Assembly (NCBI GenBank): GCA_016867695.1
Contig: VGIY01000040.1
Location: 1-13,673, forward strand
Reading direction: 5' to 3'
Origin: Candidatus Eiseniibacteriota bacterium
Lineage (GTDB): Bacteria; Eisenbacteria; RBG-16-71-46; CAIMUX01; WJJG01
DNA length: 13,673 bases
Shown: in pieces, positions 1 through 6,084 of the stretch
How positions within the stretch are numbered: the first letter of the stretch is position 1
How the letters are laid out: every line of letters begins with the position of its first letter
Translations under genes and position numbers: made by a program
Notes under the pieces: generated by a model
What the model was told of the DNA's origin: nothing
The model's input: only the letters and a program-made list of their open reading frames with translations
Databases searched by the model: none

Positions 1-84
1 GGGACGGAGGCGGGAGATGGGACGGAGGCGGGAGATGGGACCGCGGCGGGAGATGGGACCGCGGCGGGAGACGGGACCGCGGCC
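1..84. repeat. 18-bp tandem repeat (4.7 copies)
   Basis: Four full units and a 12-base partial unit of an 18-bp tandem repeat, GGGACSGMGGCGGGAGAY in consensus, run from the window edge to the base before the queE ATG. Units 1-2 carry ACGGAGG and units 3-5 carry ACCGCGG, so the array has two sub-types in blocks. All three forward frames are open through it. Frame 2 reads an Arg-rich six-residue repeat (MGRRRE/MGPRRE) that stops at TGA 86-88, overlapping the queE ATG as ATGA; frame 1 runs into queE without a stop. The array could be the repeat-encoded tail of an upstream gene or an expanded intergenic sequence. Each unit has a GGAGG- or GGGAG-type Shine-Dalgarno-like core. Confidence 0.9.
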
Positions 85-759
85 ATGACCGCTCCATCGG
101 TCCACGCGCTGCGCGTGAGCGAGATCTACGCGACCATCCTGGGCGAGTCGACCTACGCGGGCTGGCCGGGGGTGATCCTGCGCCTGACCGGTTGCCCGTT
201 GCGCTGCGTCTGGTGCGACTCGCGCCACGCCTACGAGGGGGGCGAGGCGCTGGCCCTGGTCGAGATCGTCGAGCGGGTGGCGCGCTTCCAGCTCCCGCTC
301 GTGCTCGTCACCGGAGGCGAGCCGCTGGCCCAGGTCGGCGCGCGCTTCCTGATCAGCATGCTGCTCGCCCGCGGCCTGCGCGTCCTGGTCGAGACGGGCG
401 GGGGGGTCTCGATCGAGGGGGTCGATCCGCGAGCCTGCATCATCCTGGATGTGAAGTGCCCCGACTCGGGGATGAGTGACCGCCAGGTGCGGGAGAACCT
501 CCACTGGCTGAAGCCGAACGACGAGGTGAAGTTCGTCATCGCCTCGCGCGCCGACTACGAGTGGGCGCGCGAGTACCTGAAGCGCACGAAGATCGCCTCG
601 CGCCAGGTCGTGCACTTCGCCCCCGTCGAGCGTCCCGACGGCGAGGAGGGCGCGACGCGGCGCGATCTGGCCGAGTGGATCCTCGCTGACCGCCTGCCCG
701 TGAGGCTCAACCTCCAGCAGCACGTCTGGATCTGGGGCCGGGGCGTGCGGGGAGTTTGA
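85..759 (+). CDS. queE: 7-carboxy-7-deazaguanine synthase QueE (radical SAM)
   Basis: Radical-SAM enzyme that converts 6-carboxy-tetrahydropterin to 7-carboxy-7-deazaguanine (CDG), the ring-contraction step of preQ0/queuosine biosynthesis; cytosolic. The 224-aa product fits the family size. The N-terminus has LRVSEIYATILGES (family: SEIFxSIQGEG), with the iron-sulphur cluster motif in the short CX3CX2C form (C37, C41, C44) followed by DSRHAY. TGGEP (76-80) is the SAM-binding GGEP motif, and LVETGGG (101-107) and LDVKCPDSGM (121-130) are family signatures. The ATG at 85 leaves nine residues before RVSEIY, as expected. The frame stays open upstream through the tandem repeat, so a longer N-terminus cannot be excluded. 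GGAG at 67-70 is a distant ribosome site. It is first of a queE-queC-queD run. Confidence 0.93.
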   Translation: MTAPSVHALRVSEIYATILGESTYAGWPGVILRLTGCPLRCVWCDSRHAYEGGEALALVEIVERVARFQLPLVLVTGGEPLAQVGARFLISMLLARGLRVLVETGGGVSIEGVDPRACIILDVKCPDSGMSDRQVRENLHWLKPNDEVKFVIASRADYEWAREYLKRTKIASRQVVHFAPVERPDGEEGATRRDLAEWILADRLPVRLNLQQHVWIWGRGVRGV

Positions 760-835
760 GGCCCGCGAGCGTGCTTGACTCCGCACCGGGGCCGAGGCGG
801 CACGGCGGTGATGGACGGAAGGGGGGCTCCCGCGC

Positions 836-1651
836 ATGAGCGGCTCTGCCCGGTGCGGCTATCGGCCGGAGGGCGTGGCGCCCAAGGGGCGCGCGGTCGT
901 CCTCCTCTCCGGCGGCCTTGACTCGGCCACGGCGCTGGCCATCGCCCACGCCGAGGGCTGGGACTGCCTGGCGCTCACCGTGCGCTACGGACAGCGCCAC
1001 GAGCTCGAGGTCGAACGCGCGCGCCGCGTCGCCGAGGCGCTGGGCGCCGTCGAGCATCGCCTGATCGATCTCGACCTCTCCGCGTGGGGAGGCTCGTCGC
1101 TCGTGGGCGACGGAGAGATCCCCATCGACGGCGCGAACGTCGCCGGTGGCGCCGTCGCGGCCGAGGGCGGACGGGTCGCGCCCGAGCCGGGGACGCCCGC
1201 GGCGACCGGCGCTCCGGAGGCGGGCGGCGCGGCGGGCATCCCATCGACCTATGTGCCGGCGCGCAACACGGTCCTGCTGTCGCTGGCGCTGGCCTGGGCC
1301 GAGGCGAGCGGCGCGGGGGCGATCTTCCTCGGCGTGAGCGCGGTCGACTTCTCCGGCTATCCGGATTGCCGCCCCGGCTTCATCGCCGCCTTCCAGGAGG
1401 TGGCCCGGGTCGCCACGCGAGCGGGTCTCGAGGGGCGTGCCCCGGTGATCCGCGCCCCGCTGCTCCACAAGAGCAAGGCCGAGACGATCCGCTGGGGCCT
1501 CGCGCTCGAGGTCGACTACGGACTCACCTGGAGCTGCTACAATCCCCGCCCCGACGGCCGACCCTGCCGGAGCTGCGACAGCTGCCGGCTGCGCGCCAGG
1601 GGTTTCGCCGAGGCGGAGGTCGAGGATCCCCTGCTGGCGCCGGGCGCCTGA
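836..1651 (+). CDS. queC: 7-cyano-7-deazaguanine synthase QueC
   Basis: ATP-dependent enzyme that converts CDG and ammonia to preQ0 (7-cyano-7-deazaguanine). The PP-loop VVLLSGGLDSATAL, with SGGLDS at residues 25-30, is the adenylation motif. TYVPARNTVLLSLALAWAE (138-156) and GVSAVDFSGYPDCRP (166-180) are typical QueC blocks. C234, C244, C247 and C250 (WSCYN...PCRSCDSC) form the zinc site. At 271 aa it is longer than common QueC proteins (about 220-235). The excess is an N-terminal extension of about 18 residues and an Ala/Gly/Pro-rich insert at about 99-134, between EIPID and IPSTYVPARN. A GGAAGGGGGG ribosome site lies at 817-826, about nine bases before the ATG. The gap after queE is 76 bp, consistent with one operon. 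Confidence 0.95.
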   Translation: MSGSARCGYRPEGVAPKGRAVVLLSGGLDSATALAIAHAEGWDCLALTVRYGQRHELEVERARRVAEALGAVEHRLIDLDLSAWGGSSLVGDGEIPIDGANVAGGAVAAEGGRVAPEPGTPAATGAPEAGGAAGIPSTYVPARNTVLLSLALAWAEASGAGAIFLGVSAVDFSGYPDCRPGFIAAFQEVARVATRAGLEGRAPVIRAPLLHKSKAETIRWGLALEVDYGLTWSCYNPRPDGRPCRSCDSCRLRARGFAEAEVEDPLLAPGA

Positions 1652-1736
1652 CCCCGCGGGCGGCGCGGCGGGTCTCCTGGAGCAGCGACGCGTCGTGCGG
1701 GGCGGGCGGAGAGCCGGGTGGGGAAGGAGAAGGACG

Positions 1737-2099
1737 ATGATGGAACTCAGCCGCACATTCGAGTTTAGCGCCGCCCACGCGCTGCCCGCCTCGGGCGAGG
1801 GGCATCGGTGCCGCGGCGTGCACGGCCACAACTTCACGCTGGAAGTGGTCGTGCGCGGCCGCCCAGATCCCGAGCGCGGCTGGGTGATCGACTTCGGAGA
1901 CATCAAACGGGCGGTCGAGCCGCTCCTGCGCGAGCTCGACCATCGCTGGCTCAACGATGTCCCGGGTCTCGAGAACCCGACATCGGAGACGCTCGTGCGC
2001 TGGCTCTGGACGCGGCTCGCCCCCGTCCTGCCGGGGTTGGCGAGGCTGTCGGTCGGCGAGACGCCGCACACGCGCTGCACCTACTGGGGAGAGGAGTGA
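1737..2099 (+). CDS. queD: 6-carboxy-5,6,7,8-tetrahydropterin synthase QueD
   Basis: Zinc enzyme of the 6-pyruvoyl-tetrahydropterin synthase fold that makes 6-carboxy-tetrahydropterin from 7,8-dihydroneopterin triphosphate, the substrate step before QueE. In the 120-aa product the zinc ligands are H14 (FSAAHAL) with H29 and H31 (VHGHNF); C25 (HRCRGVHGH) is the catalytic Cys. LDHRWLND (67-74), ENPTSE (79-84) and the terminal VGETPHTRCTYWGE (E108) are standard family blocks. Two adjacent ATGs (1737 and 1740) follow AAGGAGA at 1724-1730. The open frame reaches back to an ATG at 1695, but that would add an Arg/Gly-rich stretch with no family match, so 1737 is preferred. The stop overlaps the next gene as TGATG. 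Confidence 0.94.
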   Translation: MMELSRTFEFSAAHALPASGEGHRCRGVHGHNFTLEVVVRGRPDPERGWVIDFGDIKRAVEPLLRELDHRWLNDVPGLENPTSETLVRWLWTRLAPVLPGLARLSVGETPHTRCTYWGEE

Positions 2100-2461
2100 T
2101 GGAGCCGAAGAGCATGGATCCGGCGGAGAAGGTGGACCCGGCGACGCGCGACGTCCTGCTCGAGTTCTCGATGACCCCGCTCGACAAGGGCGAGTCGGTG
2201 AGCGCCTTCGTCTCGCGCAGCCTCGAGATCATCGATCGCTCGGGGCTGCCCTACCGACTGAACCCGATGGGCACCGTGGTCGAGGGCACCTGGGAAGAGG
2301 CTCTCGCCGTCGTCACCCGTTGCTTCGAGCGCATGCGCACCGACTGCGGGCGCATCAGCGTGTCGATCAAGATCGACTATCGATGCGGGCGCAGCGGCCG
2401 GCTGGAGGGCAAGATCGCCTCGCTGGAGCGGCGGCTGGGCCGGAAGCTGCGGACCGACTGA
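2099..2461 (+). CDS. MTH1187/YkoF-family thiamine-binding-like protein
   Basis: Small cytosolic protein of the MTH1187/YkoF ('thiamine-binding', DUF77-type) ferredoxin-like family. The 120-aa product carries LLEFSMTPL (20-28), GESVSAFVSRSLEIIDRSGL (31-50) and PYRLNPMGTVVEG (51-63), then SVSIKIDYR (88-96) and a basic C-terminal helix. The PMGTxxEG signature is diagnostic. Some family members bind thiamine or related small molecules; what this one binds is unknown. The ATG overlaps the queD stop (TGATG), so translation is probably coupled and GAGGAG at 2091-2096 lies very close. A second in-frame ATG at 2114, nine bases after GGAG, is an alternative start and would remove five residues. Position in the que run suggests a pterin- or deazapurine-related role, but this is inference only. 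Confidence 0.88.
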   Translation: MEPKSMDPAEKVDPATRDVLLEFSMTPLDKGESVSAFVSRSLEIIDRSGLPYRLNPMGTVVEGTWEEALAVVTRCFERMRTDCGRISVSIKIDYRCGRSGRLEGKIASLERRLGRKLRTD

Positions 2462-2515
2462 CCGCTCGCCGCCGCGGCGGCGGCGGGCAGAGCCTCGGCA
2501 AGCAGGGAGGAGACC

Positions 2516-3481
2516 ATGAGAGCACAGAGCGGCAAGCTCGAGACGGTGAGCGGGTCCGGAGGACTTGTCACCGGGCTCTGTGCTCTCTGCGGCGTGCAAG
2601 CGTTGCGCGTCATGCCATTCCGCTACGAGTTCAAGGAACGTCGGCTGATCGGGGTCCGCTGCCCCGGCTGCGGTCTCGTCTTCATCGACCCGCGACCGAG
2701 CGACGACGAGCTACGGGAGCTGTATGCGGAGGAGTACTTCACGTCCTGCTCAGACACCTGTGGGGCACATGGCCGCACTCCCTACCTGACGGCGGTGGAG
2801 GATGCGGGCGCCGAAAGAGAGGCCGCGGCGGAGCGATTGGATGCGCTTCTGACCAGGGCTCTGGGCGGACGCGGCAGGCTGCTCGAACTCGGTTGCGGAC
2901 CGGGCTACCTGCTGGCGGAGTTCCGCCGGCTGGGCTGGGAAATCGGCGGCTTGGAGATCTCGAGCTATGCCGTCGCCCACGCTCGGGAGCATCTCGGCCT
3001 CGAGATCGTCTGCGGTGACATCGCACCCGGGCACTTCCCTGGAGGGAGCGCCGACGCCGTGATCATGGGGGATGTCCTCGAACACCTCCCCAGGCCCCTG
3101 GATTCCCTGCGCACCGTGGCGCGCTGGCTGCGCCCCGGAGGCATGCTGGTCGTTGCGGTGCCTTCCACATTGAACCTCTTCTCGGCCAGGCTGGGGTTGC
3201 TGGTCTACCGATTGACAAGGCGCTCAAAGGTGCTGCGCATCCCGCCCTATCACCTCTTCGAGTACACGCCGGACACTCTGCGTCGAATGGTGACAGCCGC
3301 CGGCTTCTCCGTGATCCGTCTGCGCCAGTCGGCCGTGCCTCTGGGCCGAATGGGGTTGCGGGGTCGATGGGCCGAGAACGCCGGCAAGGCCGCTCTGCAG
3401 GTGCTCGCCCTCGGCACATCACGGCTGTTCAACTTCGGCGGGGACCGCTTGCTGCTGATGGCCCGGCGGCCCCGAGACTAG
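2516..3481 (+). CDS. Class I SAM-dependent methyltransferase with N-terminal zinc-ribbon-like module
   Basis: 321-aa product. Residues 22-52 hold two CxxC pairs (C22/C25 and C49/C52) about 24 residues apart, a zinc-ribbon-like head. FIDPRPSDDELRELYAEEYF (56-75) follows, as in Methyltransf_13/23-type enzymes often found in surface-sugar and natural-product clusters. LLELGCGPGYLL (122-133) is SAM-binding motif I. GDVLEHLPRPLDSLR (185-199), LRPGGMLVVAVPS (205-217) and YHLFEYTPDTLRRM (245-258) are the later Rossmann elements. The substrate cannot be read from the sequence. GGAGG at 2506-2510 lies five bases before the ATG. The 54-bp gap after the preceding gene would allow co-transcription with the que genes, but no functional link is visible; a 16-bp CG palindrome (2467-2482) sits in that gap. 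Confidence 0.87.
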   Translation: MRAQSGKLETVSGSGGLVTGLCALCGVQALRVMPFRYEFKERRLIGVRCPGCGLVFIDPRPSDDELRELYAEEYFTSCSDTCGAHGRTPYLTAVEDAGAEREAAAERLDALLTRALGGRGRLLELGCGPGYLLAEFRRLGWEIGGLEISSYAVAHAREHLGLEIVCGDIAPGHFPGGSADAVIMGDVLEHLPRPLDSLRTVARWLRPGGMLVVAVPSTLNLFSARLGLLVYRLTRRSKVLRIPPYHLFEYTPDTLRRMVTAAGFSVIRLRQSAVPLGRMGLRGRWAENAGKAALQVLALGTSRLFNFGGDRLLLMARRPRD

Positions 3482-3497
3482 CGATTGTCTGGCTCCG

Positions 3498-3557
3498 GTG
3501 CCGCGCTCGGCAACGGGTCCGACGTCCATCGGGTGCACGCCACGCCCGGCGCGGCAC
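3498..3557 (+). terminator. Inverted repeat downstream of the methyltransferase (terminator-like)
   Basis: A perfect 9-bp inverted repeat, GTGCCGCGC (3498-3506) and GCGCGGCAC (3549-3557), starts 16 bases after the methyltransferase stop and encloses a 42-base GC-rich loop. No T-run follows, so it is not a classical intrinsic terminator. It may protect or end the upstream transcript, just ahead of the promoter at 3581. Confidence 0.3.
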
Positions 3558-3580
3558 GCCCCAAGTGGCACACGGGCAGC

Positions 3581-3609
3581 TTGACCCCAGCGGGCCATGC
3601 ATCTATGAT
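3581..3609 (+). promoter_or_regulatory. Sigma70-type promoter for the beta-helix gene
   Basis: TTGACC (3581-3586, five of six to the -35 consensus) and TATGAT (3604-3609, five of six to the -10 consensus) are separated by exactly 17 bases. This is striking in such GC-rich DNA and lies in the intergenic region 3482-3783. Transcription would begin near 3616. Confidence 0.6.
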
Positions 3610-3615
3610 TAGCTG

Positions 3616-3783
3616 ACTGGCCGGTTCTTGGGCCGCTTCCGCGTTGGCGGCAGGGAAGAGTGCTGCGCGTGCCCCGGTGGCGATGACGAAGATGACTACG
3701 GGAGTTCAGGAGGGCACGAGGTCATGTGCTCCGGGTAGTGACGGACGGCGGCCAAGACACCATTGCCGAGAAGGGGGTGACGC
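3616..3783 (+). promoter_or_regulatory. Long 5' leader of the beta-helix gene
   Basis: If the promoter at 3581-3609 is used, the mRNA carries about 168 untranslated bases. They contain a 6-bp stem, GTGCCC (3669-3674) with GGGCAC (3712-3717), enclosing a repeated GATGAC, and end in the ribosome site GAAGGGGGTG (3771-3780). No known riboswitch was recognised. Apart from the promoter and the inverted repeat at 3498-3557, I see no gene in 3482-3783. Confidence 0.3.
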
Positions 3784-5103
3784 ATGCAAAGGTGGCTAGC
3801 GCTGTTGTCACTGCTGGTCTGGGCATTCGTCGGTGCGCTGCCGGTCGGGGCAACGATCTGGATTGTCGATTCCGGCGGCGGCGGCGACTTCGTGACCATC
3901 CAGGCAGCCTTGTCGGCCGCGGCAAACGGGGACGAGATCATCGTCAACCCTGGGGCCTACACAGAGAATGTGAACTTCCTCGGCAAGGGGATCTGCTTGC
4001 GCAGCGCTGCGGGTGCTGACCAGACAATGATCGATGGCAGCAAGGGGCCGGTCGGAGCGGGATCCTGCGTATTCATGGACGCCTGTGATGGCAGCGGAGC
4101 AACGCTGGCAGGCTTCACCCTGACCGGGGGGCACGGAACGGAGTACGGTTCCCGCAAGCTGGAGGGTCTCGACTCGCCCATGGTCGGGGGAGGCGTCTAC
4201 TGCAGGAACTGCTCTCCGACAATCCGAGACTGCAGAATCGTCGGTAACCAGTGCGACTATGCTGCCGGCATCTTCATCGACAGCGGAGCACCGGAGATCG
4301 CTGACTGCGTCTTCCTGGACAACATTGCTGCCACATACGGCGGTGGAGTGGCTGGACCGAACGCTGCTCCGCGCATTGCCAACTGCTGCTTCGAGGGCAA
4401 TCTCGCCCAGGCCGGGGACGGTACGATCCATGTAACGGGGGCGGCCACGATCGAGGATTGCCAGTTCAGGGAGAACCGGGCTCGCGCCGGCGCGGCCATC
4501 AACGCGCCATCCTTCGGGGCGAACTTCAATGTCGCTCGCTGCGTGTTTGCGGGCAACAGCGCCCTGGTGACGCACGGCGGAGCCATCCGTGTTCACGAGG
4601 CCAGTGTGCAGATCATCGAGTGCCTTCTTGTGGATAACACCGCGCTCCTGGACGGTGGCGGCATCGCCATCCTCGACGGTGCTCAGGTGCTTCTCGATCA
4701 CTGCACCCTCTACTCCAACTCCGCCGGTCGCAATGGCGGCAGCATCGCCGTTTGGGCGTACTCGTCGGTCGCTCTCACGAACTGCATTGTCGCCCTTTCC
4801 GATCACGGTGGCGGCGTGTTTGGAGCTTGGGCAGACTGCAACGCCGCGTGCAGCGATGTGTGGGGCAATGTTGGCGGCAACTACGTCGGCCTACCCGACC
4901 CGACCGGCCAAGACGGGAATGTCTCTGGGGATCCGCTCTTTTGCGGACCGAGCGGCGGCGATTTCTCGCTGGCGAGCGATTCTCCCTGCGCGCCGGATGC
5001 CAATCCGAGCTGCGGTCTGATCGGTGCCTACGCCGTCGGGTGCGGTGCGACATTCGGCATCGATATCAGCTGGGGAGGGGTGAAGGCCCTCTTCCGCCGC
5101 TAA
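3784..5103 (+). CDS. Secreted Cys-rich right-handed parallel beta-helix protein
   Basis: 439-aa exported protein. Residues 1-23 are a signal peptide (MQRW, hydrophobic core LALLSLLVWAFVGAL, cleavage likely after PVGA). IWIVDSGGGGDFVTIQAALS (25-44) and NGDEIIVNPGAYTEN (48-62) form the N-terminal cap typical of pectate-lyase-like beta-helix surface proteins. About eight coils of 22-28 residues follow (about 105-340). They share a pattern of x-I-x-(D/N)-C-x-F-x-x-N and GGG turns, for example SPTIRDCRIVGN and APEIADCVFLDN. Cys stack in successive coils. DPLFCGPSGGDFSLASDSPC (383-402) is the family's C-terminal closing block. The last 11 residues, SWGGVKALFRR, follow the folded part and look like a separate tail. 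No polysaccharide-lyase catalytic residues could be assigned. It is transcribed from the promoter at 3581-3609. Confidence 0.85.
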   Translation: MQRWLALLSLLVWAFVGALPVGATIWIVDSGGGGDFVTIQAALSAAANGDEIIVNPGAYTENVNFLGKGICLRSAAGADQTMIDGSKGPVGAGSCVFMDACDGSGATLAGFTLTGGHGTEYGSRKLEGLDSPMVGGGVYCRNCSPTIRDCRIVGNQCDYAAGIFIDSGAPEIADCVFLDNIAATYGGGVAGPNAAPRIANCCFEGNLAQAGDGTIHVTGAATIEDCQFRENRARAGAAINAPSFGANFNVARCVFAGNSALVTHGGAIRVHEASVQIIECLLVDNTALLDGGGIAILDGAQVLLDHCTLYSNSAGRNGGSIAVWAYSSVALTNCIVALSDHGGGVFGAWADCNAACSDVWGNVGGNYVGLPDPTGQDGNVSGDPLFCGPSGGDFSLASDSPCAPDANPSCGLIGAYAVGCGATFGIDISWGGVKALFRR

Positions 5104-5123
5104 CGCCCAGGGATTGAGTGCTG

Positions 5124-5157
5124 TTCCGGCCGGCGCCTTCGATATCGCCCTCCGGAA
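5124..5157 (+). terminator. Hairpin downstream of the beta-helix gene
   Basis: TTCCGG (5124-5129) pairs with CCGGAA (5152-5157); after a two-base internal loop, GGCG (5132-5135) pairs with CGCC (5146-5149). It starts 20 bases after the stop codon. There is no T-run, so it is a terminator-like structure only. Confidence 0.3.
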
Positions 5158-5282
5158 CCGAGCGCTGAATCTCGAGGTGAACCCCTCGATGCATTGAGGA
5201 GCGCAGCCGAATCGACCGGCCGCCTGCGAGTAGGCTTGAGGGCGTTGGATGCATCGGCACCCTCGCTGCAGAAGGGCGATGA

Positions 5283-5459
5283 CTGGGTCGTGCAATGCTC
5301 TGCGCGACCGGTAGCGGCGCGGAGGTGCAGCACCCGCTGGCGGTCGTCCTCGTCGGGCTGGCGACGGCGACACTATTGACTCCGATCGTACTGCCTACGC
5401 TCTACTGCTGGGCGAACCGGGAAGCGCAGGGAGCGGCGCCGAGAGGGGCGGTCGGGTGA
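5283..5459 (+). pseudogene. C-terminal remnant of a CzcA/CusA-type heavy-metal RND efflux pump
   Basis: This stretch reads GSGAEVQHPLAVVLVG, then LATATLLTPIVLPTLYCW, then a short hydrophilic tail and a TGA at 5457-5459. It matches the last transmembrane helix of HME-RND pumps (family: GTGAEVQRPLATVVIGG...TLLTLxVLPxLYRW). The full protein has about 1,040 residues; only about 55 codons remain. An in-frame TGA at 5280-5282 lies just upstream, and no RND sequence was found in any frame before it. An ATG at 5295 could start a 54-aa peptide, but there is no clear ribosome site. I read it as a decayed gene end left by a deletion or rearrangement. Nearby at 5184-5199 is a near-palindrome centred on ATGCAT. 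Confidence 0.72.
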
Positions 5460-5559
5460 GACGGACGGGTTCGCCGCCGCCGCGGCAGCAGCCGCGCCAG
5501 CCGCGGAGCGGACCCCGGGCCGCGCACCTGCCGGCGCGGCGGATGCGAGCGGAGGGTAC

Positions 5560-5849
5560 GAGAAGGGCGGCCACCGAGGTGACCGCCCCCAGCCTTCAGG
5601 GATGACCAGGAGCTCTTCCGCGCAAACCCTAGAGAGTGTTTTCCGGCGAAAGGCTCAACCCTGGCGAAGTCCCTGGGGCCAGCTCAAACGGAGGCCCATG
5701 CGGACATCCCGTCCTGGCCTGTCGCGGAACCCGCCGCCGGCGCGCCTCCCCGCTCGGGCGGAGCGGCCGGCTCCCCGCGGGCTCCCGTGAGCGTCGCGCC
5801 CTGCGGAGCCATCCACCCCGGCGGCGCACCCCACGATGCCTCAGATGCA
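5560..5849 (-). ncRNA. Putative leftward structured RNA of about 290 nt
   Basis: The segment runs from the inferred start of the leftward promoter to a terminator-like hairpin at 5565-5588. Several stems can form: 5818-5826 with 5732-5740 (9 bp), enclosing 5805-5810 with 5780-5785 (6 bp) and 5761-5766 with 5750-5755 (6 bp); then 5716-5720 with 5692-5696, enclosing 5711-5714 with 5702-5705. I did not recognise 6S, SRP, RNase P, tmRNA or a known riboswitch. An alternative is a 42-codon ORF on the same strand (ATG at 5812, stop at 5684-5686) after GGGGTGG, rich in Ala, Gly and Pro and matching nothing I know. GC-rich DNA forms stems by chance, so this is tentative. Confidence 0.25.
5565..5588 (-). 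terminator. Hairpin at the end of the leftward unit
   Basis: GGGCGG (5565-5570) pairs with CCGCCC (5583-5588), then one C-A mismatch, then CAC (5572-5574) with GTG (5579-5581). On the minus strand the stem is followed by TTCTC, a weak pyrimidine tail. This makes leftward termination more likely than rightward. Confidence 0.35.
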
Positions 5850-5855
5850 CCCACT

Positions 5856-5884
5856 AGCATATCACGCGGATTGGAGGATGTCCA
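5856..5884 (-). promoter_or_regulatory. Leftward extended -10 sigma70-type promoter
   Basis: Read on the minus strand, TGGACA (5884-5879, five of six to TTGACA) is followed after exactly 17 bases by TATGCT (5861-5856, four of six to TATAAT), which is preceded by TGA as an extended -10 (TGN). Transcription would begin near 5849 and run leftward, away from the 6085 gene. No intact annotated gene lies downstream on that strand. Confidence 0.42.
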
Positions 5885-6084
5885 GTGTCGCAATCCCCGG
5901 GCGGGTGTGTACGCTGTAGCCGGCTGCGGGTGATCGGGTTGGCCCGGCCGGGCGGGCGCAGGCCCGCCGCCAGCGACGCGAACTTGCGGGGCGGGCGGGG
6001 AGACGACTGGACCCCACGAGGCGCGGGTCCACGACGCGCGGGCCGGGCGGCCGGAGCGGGCTAGCGCAGTTACCGGAGGGGCGC

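Larger units (their letters stand above)
5460..6084. other. Gene-free intergenic region with several stem-loops
   Basis: No convincing protein-coding gene lies here. It contains a small hairpin (GCCGCGC 5519-5525 with GCGCGGC 5534-5540), the leftward promoter/hairpin unit listed separately, another 7-bp hairpin (GGCGGGC 5951-5957 with GCCCGCC 5962-5968), and the GGAGGGG ribosome site (6075-6081) of the next gene. A GC-rich open frame crosses much of the minus strand, but it spans the promoter and matches nothing I know. Confidence 0.5.

Noticed and set aside
1..84. The 18-bp array as a CRISPR
   Set aside because: Units are contiguous with no spacers and are too short for CRISPR repeats.
775..800. 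TTGACT between queE and queC as a -35 box
   Set aside because: No acceptable -10 lies 16-18 bases downstream, and the 76-bp gap fits an operon.
1695..1736. Longer queD start at 1695
   Set aside because: It adds only MRGGRRAGWGRRRT, which is not part of the family, and places the good ribosome site AAGGAGA inside the gene.
2467..2482. Perfect 16-bp palindrome of CGG/CCG between the MTH1187-family and methyltransferase genes
   Set aside because: It has no loop and no T-run, and CG-triplet palindromes are likely by chance here; not enough for a terminator or operator call.
5878..5919. 13-codon ORF (MSSVAIPGRVCTL) directly after GGAGG
   Set aside because: The ribosome site touches the ATG with no spacing, the peptide matches no known leader, and it overlaps the leftward promoter.
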